From NCBI GenBank assembly GCA_964424715.1, contig CAYRJW010000009.1, positions 1 through 38,469 on the forward strand: 38,469 nucleotides of DNA, given 5' to 3'. The notes below the pieces were generated by a model. The model did no database searches. It had not been told where the DNA came from and saw only the letters and a list, made by a program, of their open reading frames with translations. The position numbers were made by a program, and so were the translations under genes. The stretch is from JAMHZE01 sp964424715. GTDB lineage: Bacteria; Pseudomonadota; Alphaproteobacteria; Rickettsiales; UBA8987. Positions 16,101 through 24,256 of the stretch are shown piece by piece (positions within the stretch are counted from its first letter, which is position 1; each line of letters opens with the position of its first letter).

Positions 16101-17588
16101 GTGAAAAAAAAGCCTAACTTCAAAAACCCTTTCAAAACACCCCACGAGGAATGTGGCATATTTGGCATCTGCGGAAATGCGGATGCAGCGGCTTATACAG
16201 CGCTGGGCTTACACGCCCTGCAGCACCGCGGGCAGGAAGCTTGCGGCGTGGTAAGCTGTGAGACCAATGAAAGCCGCTCGCTTTCTAACCTGCACCATCA
16301 CCATGCGTTCGGCAAGGTGGGTGAGAATTTCAGCAGCAAGGAAATGATCGAGAAGCTGAAAGGCGCTTCTGCCATAGGTCACAATCGCTATTCAACTACC
16401 GGCGGCTCCAGAAATGCCGCGAATATCCAGCCCTTAGTGGCTGAACTTTCCTTCGGCGCGATAGCCCTTGCCCATAACGGCAACCTTACCAATGCCGCGA
16501 TAATCCGCAAAAAACTGGTGAATGAAGGCTCCATCTTCCGCACTACTATGGATACTGAAGTTGTTATCCACCTAATGGCAAAAAGCGGTAAAAGTAATAT
16601 AGTTGATGCTCTGATAGAGGCCCTGCGCCAGATAGAAGGCGGCTATTCCCTTGTTGTCCTTAACAAGGATTACCTGATCGGCGCGCGTGACCCTAACGGC
16701 ATCCGCCCGCTCATGTTCGGCAAGATCGGCGATTCTTATGCCTTTTCCTCCGAAACCTGCGCGTTCGATATCAATGGCGGTAACCACATCCGCGATGTAA
16801 AACCCGGTGAGATAGTCATCATCGATAAAAGATGTATCAATGTAAAAGGTGCAGATTGCGCCACTTCCGTGTTCCCATTCCCGCCTGCGCAACCTAAATT
16901 CTGTATCTTTGAATATGTATATTTCAGCCGCCCGGATTGTGAGATCGATGGCAAGGATGTATATTTTGTCCGCAAAAAAATGGGCGCTGAACTTGCGCGC
17001 GAAAACCCTGTAAAAGCCGATATCGTCGTTCCGGTGCCGGATTCAGGCGTTGCAGCGGCCCTTGGCTATGCCGAGGAAAGCGGCGCAAAATTCGAGATGG
17101 GCATAATCCGCAACCATTATATCGGCAGAACCTTCATCGAACCTACAGATAGCATCCGTAATCTTGGCGTAAAACTGAAACACAACGCTAACCGCGCTGT
17201 GATAGAAGGCAAAATTGTTGTACTGGTCGATGACTCGATCGTCCGCGGCACAACATCCAAAAAAATAGTTAACATGGTGCGCGAAGCCGGCGCCAAGGAA
17301 GTTCACATGCGCATCGCCAGCCCTCCAACCGTTGATTCCTGCTTTTATGGTATAGATACACCAGCGAAAAAAGAGCTTCTCGCTTCACACATGTCAGTTG
17401 AGGAGATCGCAAAATTCATCGGCGTTGATTCACTTTCATACCTCTCACCGGATGCTCTATACCGCGCTGTCGGCGAGGAAAAACGCAACCCCGCCAACCC
17501 GCAATATTGCGATGCCTGCTTCACCGGCGATTACCCGGTTGAACTCAAAGACAAGAACGCCGGCCTGTTGAACGGCGGCTGCGCTTAA
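16101..17588 (+). CDS. purF: Amidophosphoribosyltransferase
   Basis: PurF makes phosphoribosylamine from PRPP and glutamine, the committed step of purine synthesis. The 495-residue protein starts at a GTG preceded by AGGA. It carries a 17-residue propeptide before the nucleophile Cys18 (EECGIFGICG), which is exposed by self-cleavage in the family. The glutaminase domain includes GHNRYSTTG and LAHNGNL; the phosphoribosyltransferase domain has the PRPP loop VVLVDDSIVRGTT. The four Cys of a possible iron-sulfur cluster type cannot be settled by eye. It is separated from ybaB by a composite repeat. The 3' end lies 3 bases from a convergent gene. Confidence 0.97.
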   Translation: MKKKPNFKNPFKTPHEECGIFGICGNADAAAYTALGLHALQHRGQEACGVVSCETNESRSLSNLHHHHAFGKVGENFSSKEMIEKLKGASAIGHNRYSTTGGSRNAANIQPLVAELSFGAIALAHNGNLTNAAIIRKKLVNEGSIFRTTMDTEVVIHLMAKSGKSNIVDALIEALRQIEGGYSLVVLNKDYLIGARDPNGIRPLMFGKIGDSYAFSSETCAFDINGGNHIRDVKPGEIVIIDKRCINVKGADCATSVFPFPPAQPKFCIFEYVYFSRPDCEIDGKDVYFVRKKMGAELARENPVKADIVVPVPDSGVAAALGYAEESGAKFEMGIIRNHYIGRTFIEPTDSIRNLGVKLKHNANRAVIEGKIVVLVDDSIVRGTTSKKIVNMVREAGAKEVHMRIASPPTVDSCFYGIDTPAKKELLASHMSVEEIAKFIGVDSLSYLSPDALYRAVGEEKRNPANPQYCDACFTGDYPVELKDKNAGLLNGGCA

Positions 17589-17591
17589 AAC

Positions 17592-18029
17592 TTAGTTACC
17601 CGCACCAACATTGGTACGCGTACGTGAATTCAGGTTTGCATTAATATCAGAACTGTTCCTTGTGCGCAGATCTTCCATGCGGTCCTGCCTTCTGTCCCTT
17701 AATTCTTTTCTGCGTTCAGCGGTGTTATCACGCAACTCTTCCTTTCTATTGCGGATACCGGTTCTTAATTCATTACGTTCTTCCTTCAGATCATCACGAA
17801 GATCTCTCCTGTCGGAGCGAATATCACCTCTGAAGTTCGAGCGCGTTCCAATACCGCGTGAAGAAGATGAGCTATTTGCATTAGCACCTACATCCGTACC
17901 CACACCAACCGAGGAAGAACCCACACCCACATTAGCGCCGACATTTGCGTTAGTGTTCAATCCCACCTGCGCCATCGCCGGAACGGAAATGGTCGATGCC
18001 AGTATCAAAGTTAAAATATATTTTTTCAT
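17592..18029 (-). CDS. Small secreted protein, low-complexity N part and Arg/Asp/Glu-rich helix
   Basis: I do not recognise this as a named family. Starting at the ATG at 18029 (GGAG 6 bases upstream), it has 145 residues; an in-frame ATG four codons earlier at 18041 is less likely because it lacks the good ribosome site. The signal peptide is MKKYILTLILASTISVPAMA. Then come a Gly/Val/Asn/Ser-rich stretch (about 20-60) with repeats of the type NANVGANVGVG, a strongly charged segment (about 68-120) with RRDLRDDLKEERNELR and RRKELRDRRQDR repeats that should form a long helix, and a GAGN end. It is likely periplasmic or surface-associated. It converges on purF. Confidence 0.7.
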   Translation of the reverse strand: MKKYILTLILASTISVPAMAQVGLNTNANVGANVGVGSSSVGVGTDVGANANSSSSSRGIGTRSNFRGDIRSDRRDLRDDLKEERNELRTGIRNRKEELRDNTAERRKELRDRRQDRMEDLRTRNSSDINANLNSRTRTNVGAGN

Positions 18030-18071
18030 ATTATTCTCCATTATTTATAAAAGCCTGTTCTGCAAGCCTCA

Positions 18072-18100
18072 TATAAAGATGCCGTATCCACTATAAAGAT
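18072..18100. repeat. Two direct 9-mers one 20-bp period apart
   Basis: TATAAAGAT occurs at 18072-18080 and again at 18092-18100, a spacing of two helical turns, 43-71 bases upstream of the start of the secreted-protein gene (18029, minus strand). This is a plausible operator or tandem binding site. The remaining intergenic stretch to 18279 shows only a direct repeat of ATTAATAGCT and no gene. Confidence 0.4.
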
Positions 18101-18279
18101 ACTATTCGTGTTAGGAGGGTGAAGATAAAAAACCTATAAAACCGGTTAATTATTAATAGCTTCCAGACAATAATCCTAGCCCATACCAGCAATTAATAGC
18201 TACAATTCAATTAGTTAGTGTATAAACAAAAATATTATGCTATTATGGCCTCATTAACCTTTTATTAATCTTTATATGG

Positions 18280-18306
18280 TATAATAAAAGAACATAATTT
18301 TGAGGA
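18280..18306 (+). promoter_or_regulatory. -10 element and ribosome site for the peptidoglycan-binding coiled-coil gene
   Basis: TATAAT at 18280-18285 and a GAGGA ribosome site at 18302-18306 lie before the ATG at 18313. No good -35 hexamer is found at the normal distance; the -10 is preceded by TATATGG. It fits a promoter with a short leader of about 20 bases. Confidence 0.45.
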
Positions 18307-18312
18307 CTATAA

Positions 18313-19977
18313 ATGATAATAAGCAAAAAAACAAAATTCACCGGGAATATCCATTCAGCTGATACCGAGCTTGGGGAAAAGAATAGACTTATGCAGGAGT
18401 TTACCGAACTTTCTAATAGCAACCCCGGCGGCAAGACCGCGCTTGAAAACGAAAAAGAGGCGCTAGATATATTGGAAAAGGAGATCAAAGATCTGGAAAG
18501 ACGCCTGTCTGAATTCAAAGCCGAGAAACAGGCATTAGAAGAAAAGCTAGGCGAAAAGAAGGCCCTGTCAGATCCGGATTATATATATAAATTACTTGAT
18601 AGTATCAATGATGGAATCTCATTAAGATACAAACAGGATAAGCATGTTATACTGGACAGATCATATAACAAGCATCTTAAAGAAGATAAGAACAAAGACA
18701 TTCCGGAAGAAAAAAAGCTACAGCCGATCGAGTTCATCAATATTGAAGAAAAATTAGAAGATGAAAAAGAAACTCTGGACAAAGAAAAAGAATCCCTGAA
18801 TGCAGAAGAAGGATTGCTGAATCTGCAACAAGCGGCTCTGGATGTATCTAAGAAAGAGATAGATGATAACAAAGAGAAATGGCGCGATAAAATATACAAA
18901 AGAGAATTTGTTAAATATATTGATAAGAAAACGAAATTCTTAATTGAGGATAAGCTCGGACATGACCTCAGGACCGAATCCTATAATTATCGCCTTGATG
19001 ATTATAACAGCAAGTGTGAACAGTATAAGAAACACATAAAGGATCAAAAAGAGACCGTTGAAGAACAGGCTTTAAAAGATATCCCTGAAGAACTGAAAGC
19101 CACCATTGAGTCAAAGGCCGATATCATAGAAGAAGCCATAGTTGCACCTGTACCAGTGATACCAGTGCCTGCAAAGATATTACCAGAGGAGCTGGTAACT
19201 AAAACAGAAATACTAGTTGAAAAAATGGCGACTGCATCTTCAGACGAACCTTCATTTGATGTAAGAACTTATGATAAAATAAATTCTGATATTGCAAAAG
19301 GCATGATATTTCGTGAGGGAGATGGATCAAAGACAGGTCGGGCTGATCAGGTAAAACTTATACAACAAAACCTTAAAGATCTGGGATATGATCTTGGCAC
19401 TAGCGGGCCTAACAAGGACGGTGTAGATGGAGGTTTTGGAAACTTTACCAAAAAAGCACTGGAAAAATTCCAAGAAGACCATGGCCTTAATAAAACTGGA
19501 AAATATGATGCGGCAACCAATGAAATGATGATCTGTACCATTTTAGAGAGGCATTCCCTGAATGTATTGAAAGATAGTAAAATTTCAGAAGCTGAGTATA
19601 TAAATTCCGGATACCTTGTTGATATAAGAGAAAAGGCAATTAATATTAACAAAAAAGTTAATCATAACCGCCTTGCAAGCCAGTCTCAAAAGGAAACATT
19701 TGCTTCGGCCTCTTACGCATTTTGGGTAGAAAATTTACAATATGCCCAGCAGGAATATGAGAGCGGAGCTTCTACCAAAGACTGGATCAAAACTGATGTG
19801 GATATTCTGATCAAAAAAATCGATGGTGTTAAAATGACTCCTGAGCTGGAGAATGCTTCCAAGGAAATTATGAAAAATCTTTTAAATAATGAGCTATTAA
19901 TGAAAGATGAAGACATAAAAAACAGTGTTGATAATTTCAAGACAAAGCTGGCGGAAAACAGCAAAATCCCTGGGTAA
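18313..19977 (+). CDS. Coiled-coil protein with peptidoglycan-binding-like domain
   Basis: A 554-residue protein without signal peptide or membrane helix. Residues about 25-90 and 145-200 are strongly coiled-coil (Lys/Glu/Leu-rich, EKEALDILEKEIKDLERRL). A Pro/Val-rich linker follows near 275-295 (APVPVIPVPAK). Residues about 343-405 form a PG_binding_1-like domain: VKLIQQNLKDLGYDLG, DGVDGGFGNFTKKALEKFQ, then LNKTGKYDAAT. The rest is helical. Such domains normally bind peptidoglycan outside the membrane, so the lack of an export signal is odd; a non-classical secretion route or a cytoplasmic role are both open. Codon use looks more AT-rich than in its neighbours. The exact function is unknown. 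Confidence 0.8.
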   Translation: MIISKKTKFTGNIHSADTELGEKNRLMQEFTELSNSNPGGKTALENEKEALDILEKEIKDLERRLSEFKAEKQALEEKLGEKKALSDPDYIYKLLDSINDGISLRYKQDKHVILDRSYNKHLKEDKNKDIPEEKKLQPIEFINIEEKLEDEKETLDKEKESLNAEEGLLNLQQAALDVSKKEIDDNKEKWRDKIYKREFVKYIDKKTKFLIEDKLGHDLRTESYNYRLDDYNSKCEQYKKHIKDQKETVEEQALKDIPEELKATIESKADIIEEAIVAPVPVIPVPAKILPEELVTKTEILVEKMATASSDEPSFDVRTYDKINSDIAKGMIFREGDGSKTGRADQVKLIQQNLKDLGYDLGTSGPNKDGVDGGFGNFTKKALEKFQEDHGLNKTGKYDAATNEMMICTILERHSLNVLKDSKISEAEYINSGYLVDIREKAININKKVNHNRLASQSQKETFASASYAFWVENLQYAQQEYESGASTKDWIKTDVDILIKKIDGVKMTPELENASKEIMKNLLNNELLMKDEDIKNSVDNFKTKLAENSKIPG

Positions 19978-20400
19978 GTATTTTATATTCAATGAACACT
20001 CAAAATATTTAAAAATATTTTCACTAAGGTACTTCCGCACTTATTTTTCCCCCATTATACTAAACTCAATCGGCTTAAAATCGATGTGTTGCGCAACATA
20101 TCAGGCCCATTTGTAATAACCCTTACGATCTCTTGGCGGATGGTCGGAAGAACCGTTACACATGGCTTGCGAATTCCTTTGGGTAAAATATAAGGTTGAG
20201 GAGTCTTATATCAAACCATAAACATCGGAATGCTGTCGGTTACCACTACGGGCTAGCCCAACTGACTAGGTTTTGTTAATGAGCATAGCGAATTTAAAAA
20301 CCTGTCATCACGCCATAGCTTCTTAGCGAAGGCGGATTATGAACTTAGGAACTGAAGAACTTACGAACTAGGAATTTAAAATAAAATATCCACCCACCAT
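19978..20400. other. Intergenic stretch with unexplained ordered sequence
   Basis: No gene can be supported here. Features seen: a 12-bp perfect palindrome TGTTGCGCAACA at 20087-20098; a hairpin with arms ATATAAG and CTTATAT and a 10-base loop (20188-20211); GGGCTAGCCC at about 20230-20239; and a duplicated GAACTTAG/CGAACT pattern around 20341-20371. Between about 20100 and 20280 the GC content is like that of coding or RNA sequence. Plus-strand frame 3 shows an open stretch with a single internal stop (NPYDLLADGRKNRYTWLANS... then HRNAVGYHYGLAQLTRFC), and the minus strand is also partly open. It may be a structured RNA or the remains of a gene. I could not match 6S, SRP or RNase P RNA signatures. 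Confidence 0.4.
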
Positions 20401-20517
20401 TGTCATCCCGACCGCAAAGTGCGTCGGGATCTCGCCGAACCGCGGGGAAAATATGAACCAACATTTCAACACTCTCGCTCCGGCGAGATCCCGATGTGCT
20501 ACGCAATCGGGATGACA
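20401..20517. repeat. Large palindromic element downstream of purL
   Basis: Outer arms TGTCATCCCGA (20401-20411) and TCGGGATGACA (20507-20517) pair perfectly. Inner arms TCGGGATCTCGCCG (20424-20437) and CGGCGAGATCCCGA (20481-20494) also pair over 14 bases. Each half additionally folds into its own TCCCGA/TCGGGA hairpin. This is the architecture of a small non-autonomous or REP-type element; TGTCATCCCG-type palindromes are widespread in bacteria. It lies 43 bases after the purL stop. Confidence 0.8.
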
Positions 20518-20559
20518 GAGCTGTTTTGTGAAAATGGCAAAAATAAGCGACAATAAAAG

Positions 20560-22795
20560 CTAGGTCCCCATGAATTTCGGTAGCGTACCTTCGTAGACCT
20601 CTTTCAGTTCTGAAACTTTTATCGAAGCTTCGCCGACTGTTATCGCATCGCCGCCGGTCTCGCCTATGGCTATTGCAGAAACGCCCTGCTCAGGCGCGCG
20701 GGTCAGTATCCTTTCAGCAAAATTATTCGGCACGGTAATTATATATCTCGCCTGATCCTCGCCGAATGCGCGGGCTACATCGCATGATATATCAATGCTT
20801 GCGCCGATATTCCCGGTGATCGCCATTTCAGCGATGGCCACAAGCTGGCCTCCCTCTGAGACATCGTGACACGCCGTTACCCAACCCTGCTCTATCGCGA
20901 AAGAAACAAAATCAGCGTTCTTCTTCTCAAGCTCAAGGTCAATTTTCGGAGGCGTATAACCTTCCTTGTTTATGCCAAGTATCTCCTCGGCAAATATGCT
21001 TGCGCCTAAATGGCCTTCCATCTCGCCGATGCGGATGATGGTCTCACCTTCACGCTTGAAACTGCTGGTCACTATCTTTGCATAATCTTCAATAAGCCCC
21101 ACTCCACCTATGGTCGGTGTTGGTTTTATGCCTTTGCCGTTGGTCTCGTTATATAAAGATGCATTGCCGGAAACCACCGGATATTTCAGGAACTCGCATG
21201 CTTCCGCCATACCTTTTAACGCACCTACTATCTGGCCCATTATCTCAGGCTTTTGCGGGTTGCCGAAATTCAGGCAGTTGGTTATCGCCAGTGGTTTTGC
21301 ACCAACTGCGATAAGGTTACGGTAGCTTTCCACCACCGCCTGCTTGCCGCCTTCCTGCGGGTCGGCATATACATAGCGCGAGTTGCAGTCAGATGTCATC
21401 GCGATAGCTTTCTTGGTTCCGTGAACCCGTACAACAGCAGCATCACCGCCCGGTATCTGCAGCGTGTCACCGCCTACGCGGTTATCATATTGTTCATATA
21501 TCCAGCGCTTGCTGCATATGTTCGGGCTGCCCATTATCTTCTTCAGTTGTGATAGCAGCTCGCTCTCATTCACTTCCTTAGTATAAATGAGTATGTCTTT
21601 GTTCTCGGTAGGTTTCCATGCACGGTCATAAACCGGGGCTTCATCAGAAAGCGGCTGAACCGGCAATTCTGCAACCACCTGACCACCGAACTTAAGTACC
21701 ATTTTACCTGTATCGGTTATCGCGCCGATTATCGCGGAATCAATATCCCATTTATCAAATATACCCTGTGCGAATTCTTCCTTGCCCGGCCTTATCACCA
21801 TTAGCATCCGCTCCTGCGATTCAGAGAGCATTATCTCATAAGGTGTCATGCCTTCTTCACGCATCGGCACCTTGTCCAGATCAAGCTCCAGACCTGTGCC
21901 GCCTTTGCCTGCCATCTCGGCAGATGAACATGTAANNNNNNNNNNTGTCGCCCATCTCCACCGCCGAACAGGTCAGCCCGGCCGCGCCCATATCCTGAAC
22001 AGATATTATCGCATCAGACCTCATCAGTTCTAAACATGCTTCCATCAGCTTTTTCTGCGCGAACGGGTCGCCTACCTGAACTGTCGGACGCTTCTCTTCC
22101 GAGGCATCATCAAACTCAGCCGATGCCATGGTCGCACCGTGAATACCATCACGCCCGGTTTTAGAACCGGCATATAACAACTTAGAACCCACGCTTGATG
22201 AAGCAGAGTAAAATATCTTTTTCGTCTCAGCGATACCAACGCACATTGCGTTCACCAGTATATTGCCGTTATAACTTTCATCGAACTGGCACTCACCGCC
22301 AACCGTCGGAACGCCGATGCAATTACCATAACCTGCAATTCCACTCACCACGCCGGAAAGCAGATATTTCGTTTTTGCATTCTCCATCGAACCAAAGCGA
22401 AGCGAGTTAAGCAACGCCACCGGACGCGCACCCATCGTGAACACATCGCGCAATATCCCACCAACACCTGTTGCCGCACCCTGATAAGGTTCTATGAATG
22501 AAGGATGGTTATGCGATTCCATCTTGAATACGCAAGCCAGCCCATCGCCAATATCGACTACGCCTGCACCTTCACCCGGGCCGCATATTACCTGCGGGCC
22601 TTTGGTCGGTAATTTCTTGATATGTTTGCGCGTGGATTTGTAAGAGCAATGCTCGCTCCACATCACCGAGAATATCCCCAGCTCCACAAGGTTAGGGTGC
22701 CTGCCCATTATCTTGAGTATCTTCTGATATTCCTCCGGCGACAGACCGTGTTCGGCGATAATATCATTATCTATTTTCAGCGCTTCTGCAGACAT
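20560..22795 (-). CDS. purL: Phosphoribosylformylglycinamidine synthase PurL, split by assembly gap
   Basis: PurL converts FGAR, ATP and glutamine to FGAM in purine synthesis; this is the small form that works with PurQ and PurS. The upstream piece (22795 to 21946) starts MSAEALKID and contains HGLSPEEYQKI, SVMWSEHCSYKSTR and GGILRDVFTMGARPVALL. The downstream piece (21935 to 20560) contains DLDKVPMREEGMTPYEIMLSESQERML, ATP-binding NCLNFGNPQKPE, GNASLYNET and CHDVSEGG. The two are out of frame across the 10 N. Both sides carry the same LTCS-x-x-EM block, so the true gap is about -30 bases and the intact product is about 731 residues, normal for the family. It is therefore an assembly break and not a pseudogene. 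Confidence 0.93.
21936..21945. other. Assembly gap (10 N) inside purL
   Basis: Ten N bases. The flanks encode overlapping versions of the same PurL motif: LTCSAVEMGD on the upstream contig and (L)TCSSAEMAG on the downstream contig. Aligned over 30 bases they differ at about 10 positions. The gap length is thus a placeholder. Confidence 0.98.
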
Positions 22796-22865
22796 CTGAG
22801 TTCCCTTAAAATTTAGGGTTTTCTAGCAGGATTTATTTGAAGTTTCTAGCGGTTTTTTGTGATAT

Positions 22866-23897
22866 TTAACCAACACCCAGTTTCGACTGCAGGTCGGAGG
22901 ATGAGGTAGTATACTGGAAGCGCGGTTTTTTGCCTTCATGCTTATATTCATAAGCTGCGTGCGACATAAGGGCGGCCTCGTGGAAGCCGGAAAGTATCAG
23001 CTTCAGCTTGCCGGGATAGGTGTTTATATCACCGATCGCGAAGATGCCTTTTTCGGATGTCTCAAAGCGCGCGGTATCAACAGTGATATTGTTCTTCTCA
23101 GAGTTCAGTCCCCATTTTGCCACCGGCCCCAGCTTCATGGTAAGTCCGAAGAACGGTAACAAATTATCGCATTTCAGGTTCTGTTTTGCGCCATCATTAC
23201 CGGTAAGTTCAATAGCGCTCAACTTGCCGTCAGCGCCGGAAAGTGAAGAGACAGTGCCAAACAGCAGGTTTATCTTTTTATCAACCGCAAGCGTGTTCAT
23301 AACATCTACCGAAGCCGGGGCGGCACGGAACTCATTGCGACGGTGGATAAGTGTTAGTGATCTTGCCAACGGTTGCAGCGCGATGGTCCAGTCCAGCGCG
23401 GAATCGCCGCCGCCAACCACTACCACATCTTTATCCCTGAAATTCTCCATCTTGCGCACCGCATAGAAAATCGACTTATTCTCATATTGCTCAATATCCT
23501 TTATCGGCGGTTTCTTAGGAACGAAGCTGCCACCGCCGGCAGCGATAACTATCACCGAACAAAGGAACTGGTTGCCGATATCGGTCGTCAGTTTCCATTT
23601 GCCATCCGGCTGTTTTTCGATCGATTCAACCATCTGCGAAAGATTGAGATTATATTTAAATGGTTTTATCTGCTGCAGCAATTTATCAATAAGCCCCTGC
23701 CCGGTACATACCGGAATAGCGGGAATATCATAGATCGGTTTTTCCGGATATAACTCAGCACACTGGCCACCTGGTTTGTCAAGAATGTCTATCACCTCAA
23801 CAGACATCCCAAGCAGTCCCAGTTCAAATACCGCGAACAGTCCCACCGGGCCAGCGCCTATTATCACTACATCTGTATGTTTTAAATTATCCTGCAT
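22866..23897 (-). CDS. Ferredoxin/flavodoxin-NADP+ reductase, TrxB-like type
   Basis: A 343-residue flavoprotein that passes electrons between NADPH and ferredoxin. Visible motifs: FAD-binding VVIIGAGPVGLFAVFELG (about 10-27), PGGQCAELYPEKPIYDIPA, NADP-binding VVVVGGGDSALDW (about 160-172), HRRNEFRA and the C-terminal FAD motif GIFAIGDINTYPGKLKLILSGFHEAAL. There is no CxxC redox pair, which separates it from thioredoxin reductase and matches the YumC-type FNR family. The length is normal. It stands alone between the STAS gene (42 bases upstream) and purL (70 bases downstream). Confidence 0.92.
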   Translation of the reverse strand: MQDNLKHTDVVIIGAGPVGLFAVFELGLLGMSVEVIDILDKPGGQCAELYPEKPIYDIPAIPVCTGQGLIDKLLQQIKPFKYNLNLSQMVESIEKQPDGKWKLTTDIGNQFLCSVIVIAAGGGSFVPKKPPIKDIEQYENKSIFYAVRKMENFRDKDVVVVGGGDSALDWTIALQPLARSLTLIHRRNEFRAAPASVDVMNTLAVDKKINLLFGTVSSLSGADGKLSAIELTGNDGAKQNLKCDNLLPFFGLTMKLGPVAKWGLNSEKNNITVDTARFETSEKGIFAIGDINTYPGKLKLILSGFHEAALMSHAAYEYKHEGKKPRFQYTTSSSDLQSKLGVG

Positions 23898-23939
23898 CAG
23901 CGCTTTTTAAGCGATTAAGATCATTATTTCAATCAAGAA

Positions 23940-24242
23940 CTATATTATATTGAAAAGGCTGGAAAAATTGGACAATGTGAACATCTTCTGCACATGGCCC
24001 ACCGGGTTGCTTAAGGAAAGGTTGACTGATCTTTTCTTAGCCTCGTCGCGGATGACAAGGAACATTCCAAGTGCTGCCGAATCTACGAATTCAAGTTCGG
24101 AAAGATCTAGTATCACGGAAGGGAACTCGGAACTTTTTACCACATCTACCACGCCTTTAAAAGCCTGGTTATCGGAAAATACGAATTTGCCTTTAAGCGA
24201 AAATATACAGACGCCGTTCTCTATGTTTTTTTTTATATTCAT
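23940..24242 (-). CDS. STAS-domain protein (anti-sigma factor antagonist-like)
   Basis: A 100-residue single-domain STAS protein. The strand-helix order is typical, with SVILDLSELEFVDSAALGMFL, where S55 is at the position that is phosphorylated in SpoIIAA-type proteins. Such proteins relay phosphorylation-controlled partner switching, or act as adaptors in signal complexes. No anti-sigma kinase is seen nearby. It starts 14 bases after the MCP-like gene and probably shares its transcript, which suggests a common signalling task. The partner is unknown. Confidence 0.85.
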   Translation of the reverse strand: MNIKKNIENGVCIFSLKGKFVFSDNQAFKGVVDVVKSSEFPSVILDLSELEFVDSAALGMFLVIRDEAKKRSVNLSLSNPVGHVQKMFTLSNFSSLFNII

Positions 24243-24256
24243 AAGTGAATTTTTAA

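Noticed and set aside
17611..18096. Plus-strand open frame of 161 codons opposite the secreted charged protein
   Set aside because: Minus-strand frame has signal peptide and ribosome site; the plus frame is Ser/Arg/Leu-rich shadow sequence.
20221..20280. tRNA-like D arm on the minus strand near 20.24 kb
   Set aside because: GTAGTGGTAACC looks like a D arm but no acceptor stem, anticodon arm or T arm follows.
20100..20290. 6S, SRP or RNase P RNA at 20.1-20.3 kb
   Set aside because: No closing stem expected for 6S, no GGAAGG-type SRP loop and no RNase P core motifs could be found by eye on either strand.
21881..22033. Apparent purL frameshift or two separate genes around 21.9 kb
   Set aside because: The break coincides with the N run and both sides carry the same PurL motif, so it is an assembly join and not a real mutation or gene split.
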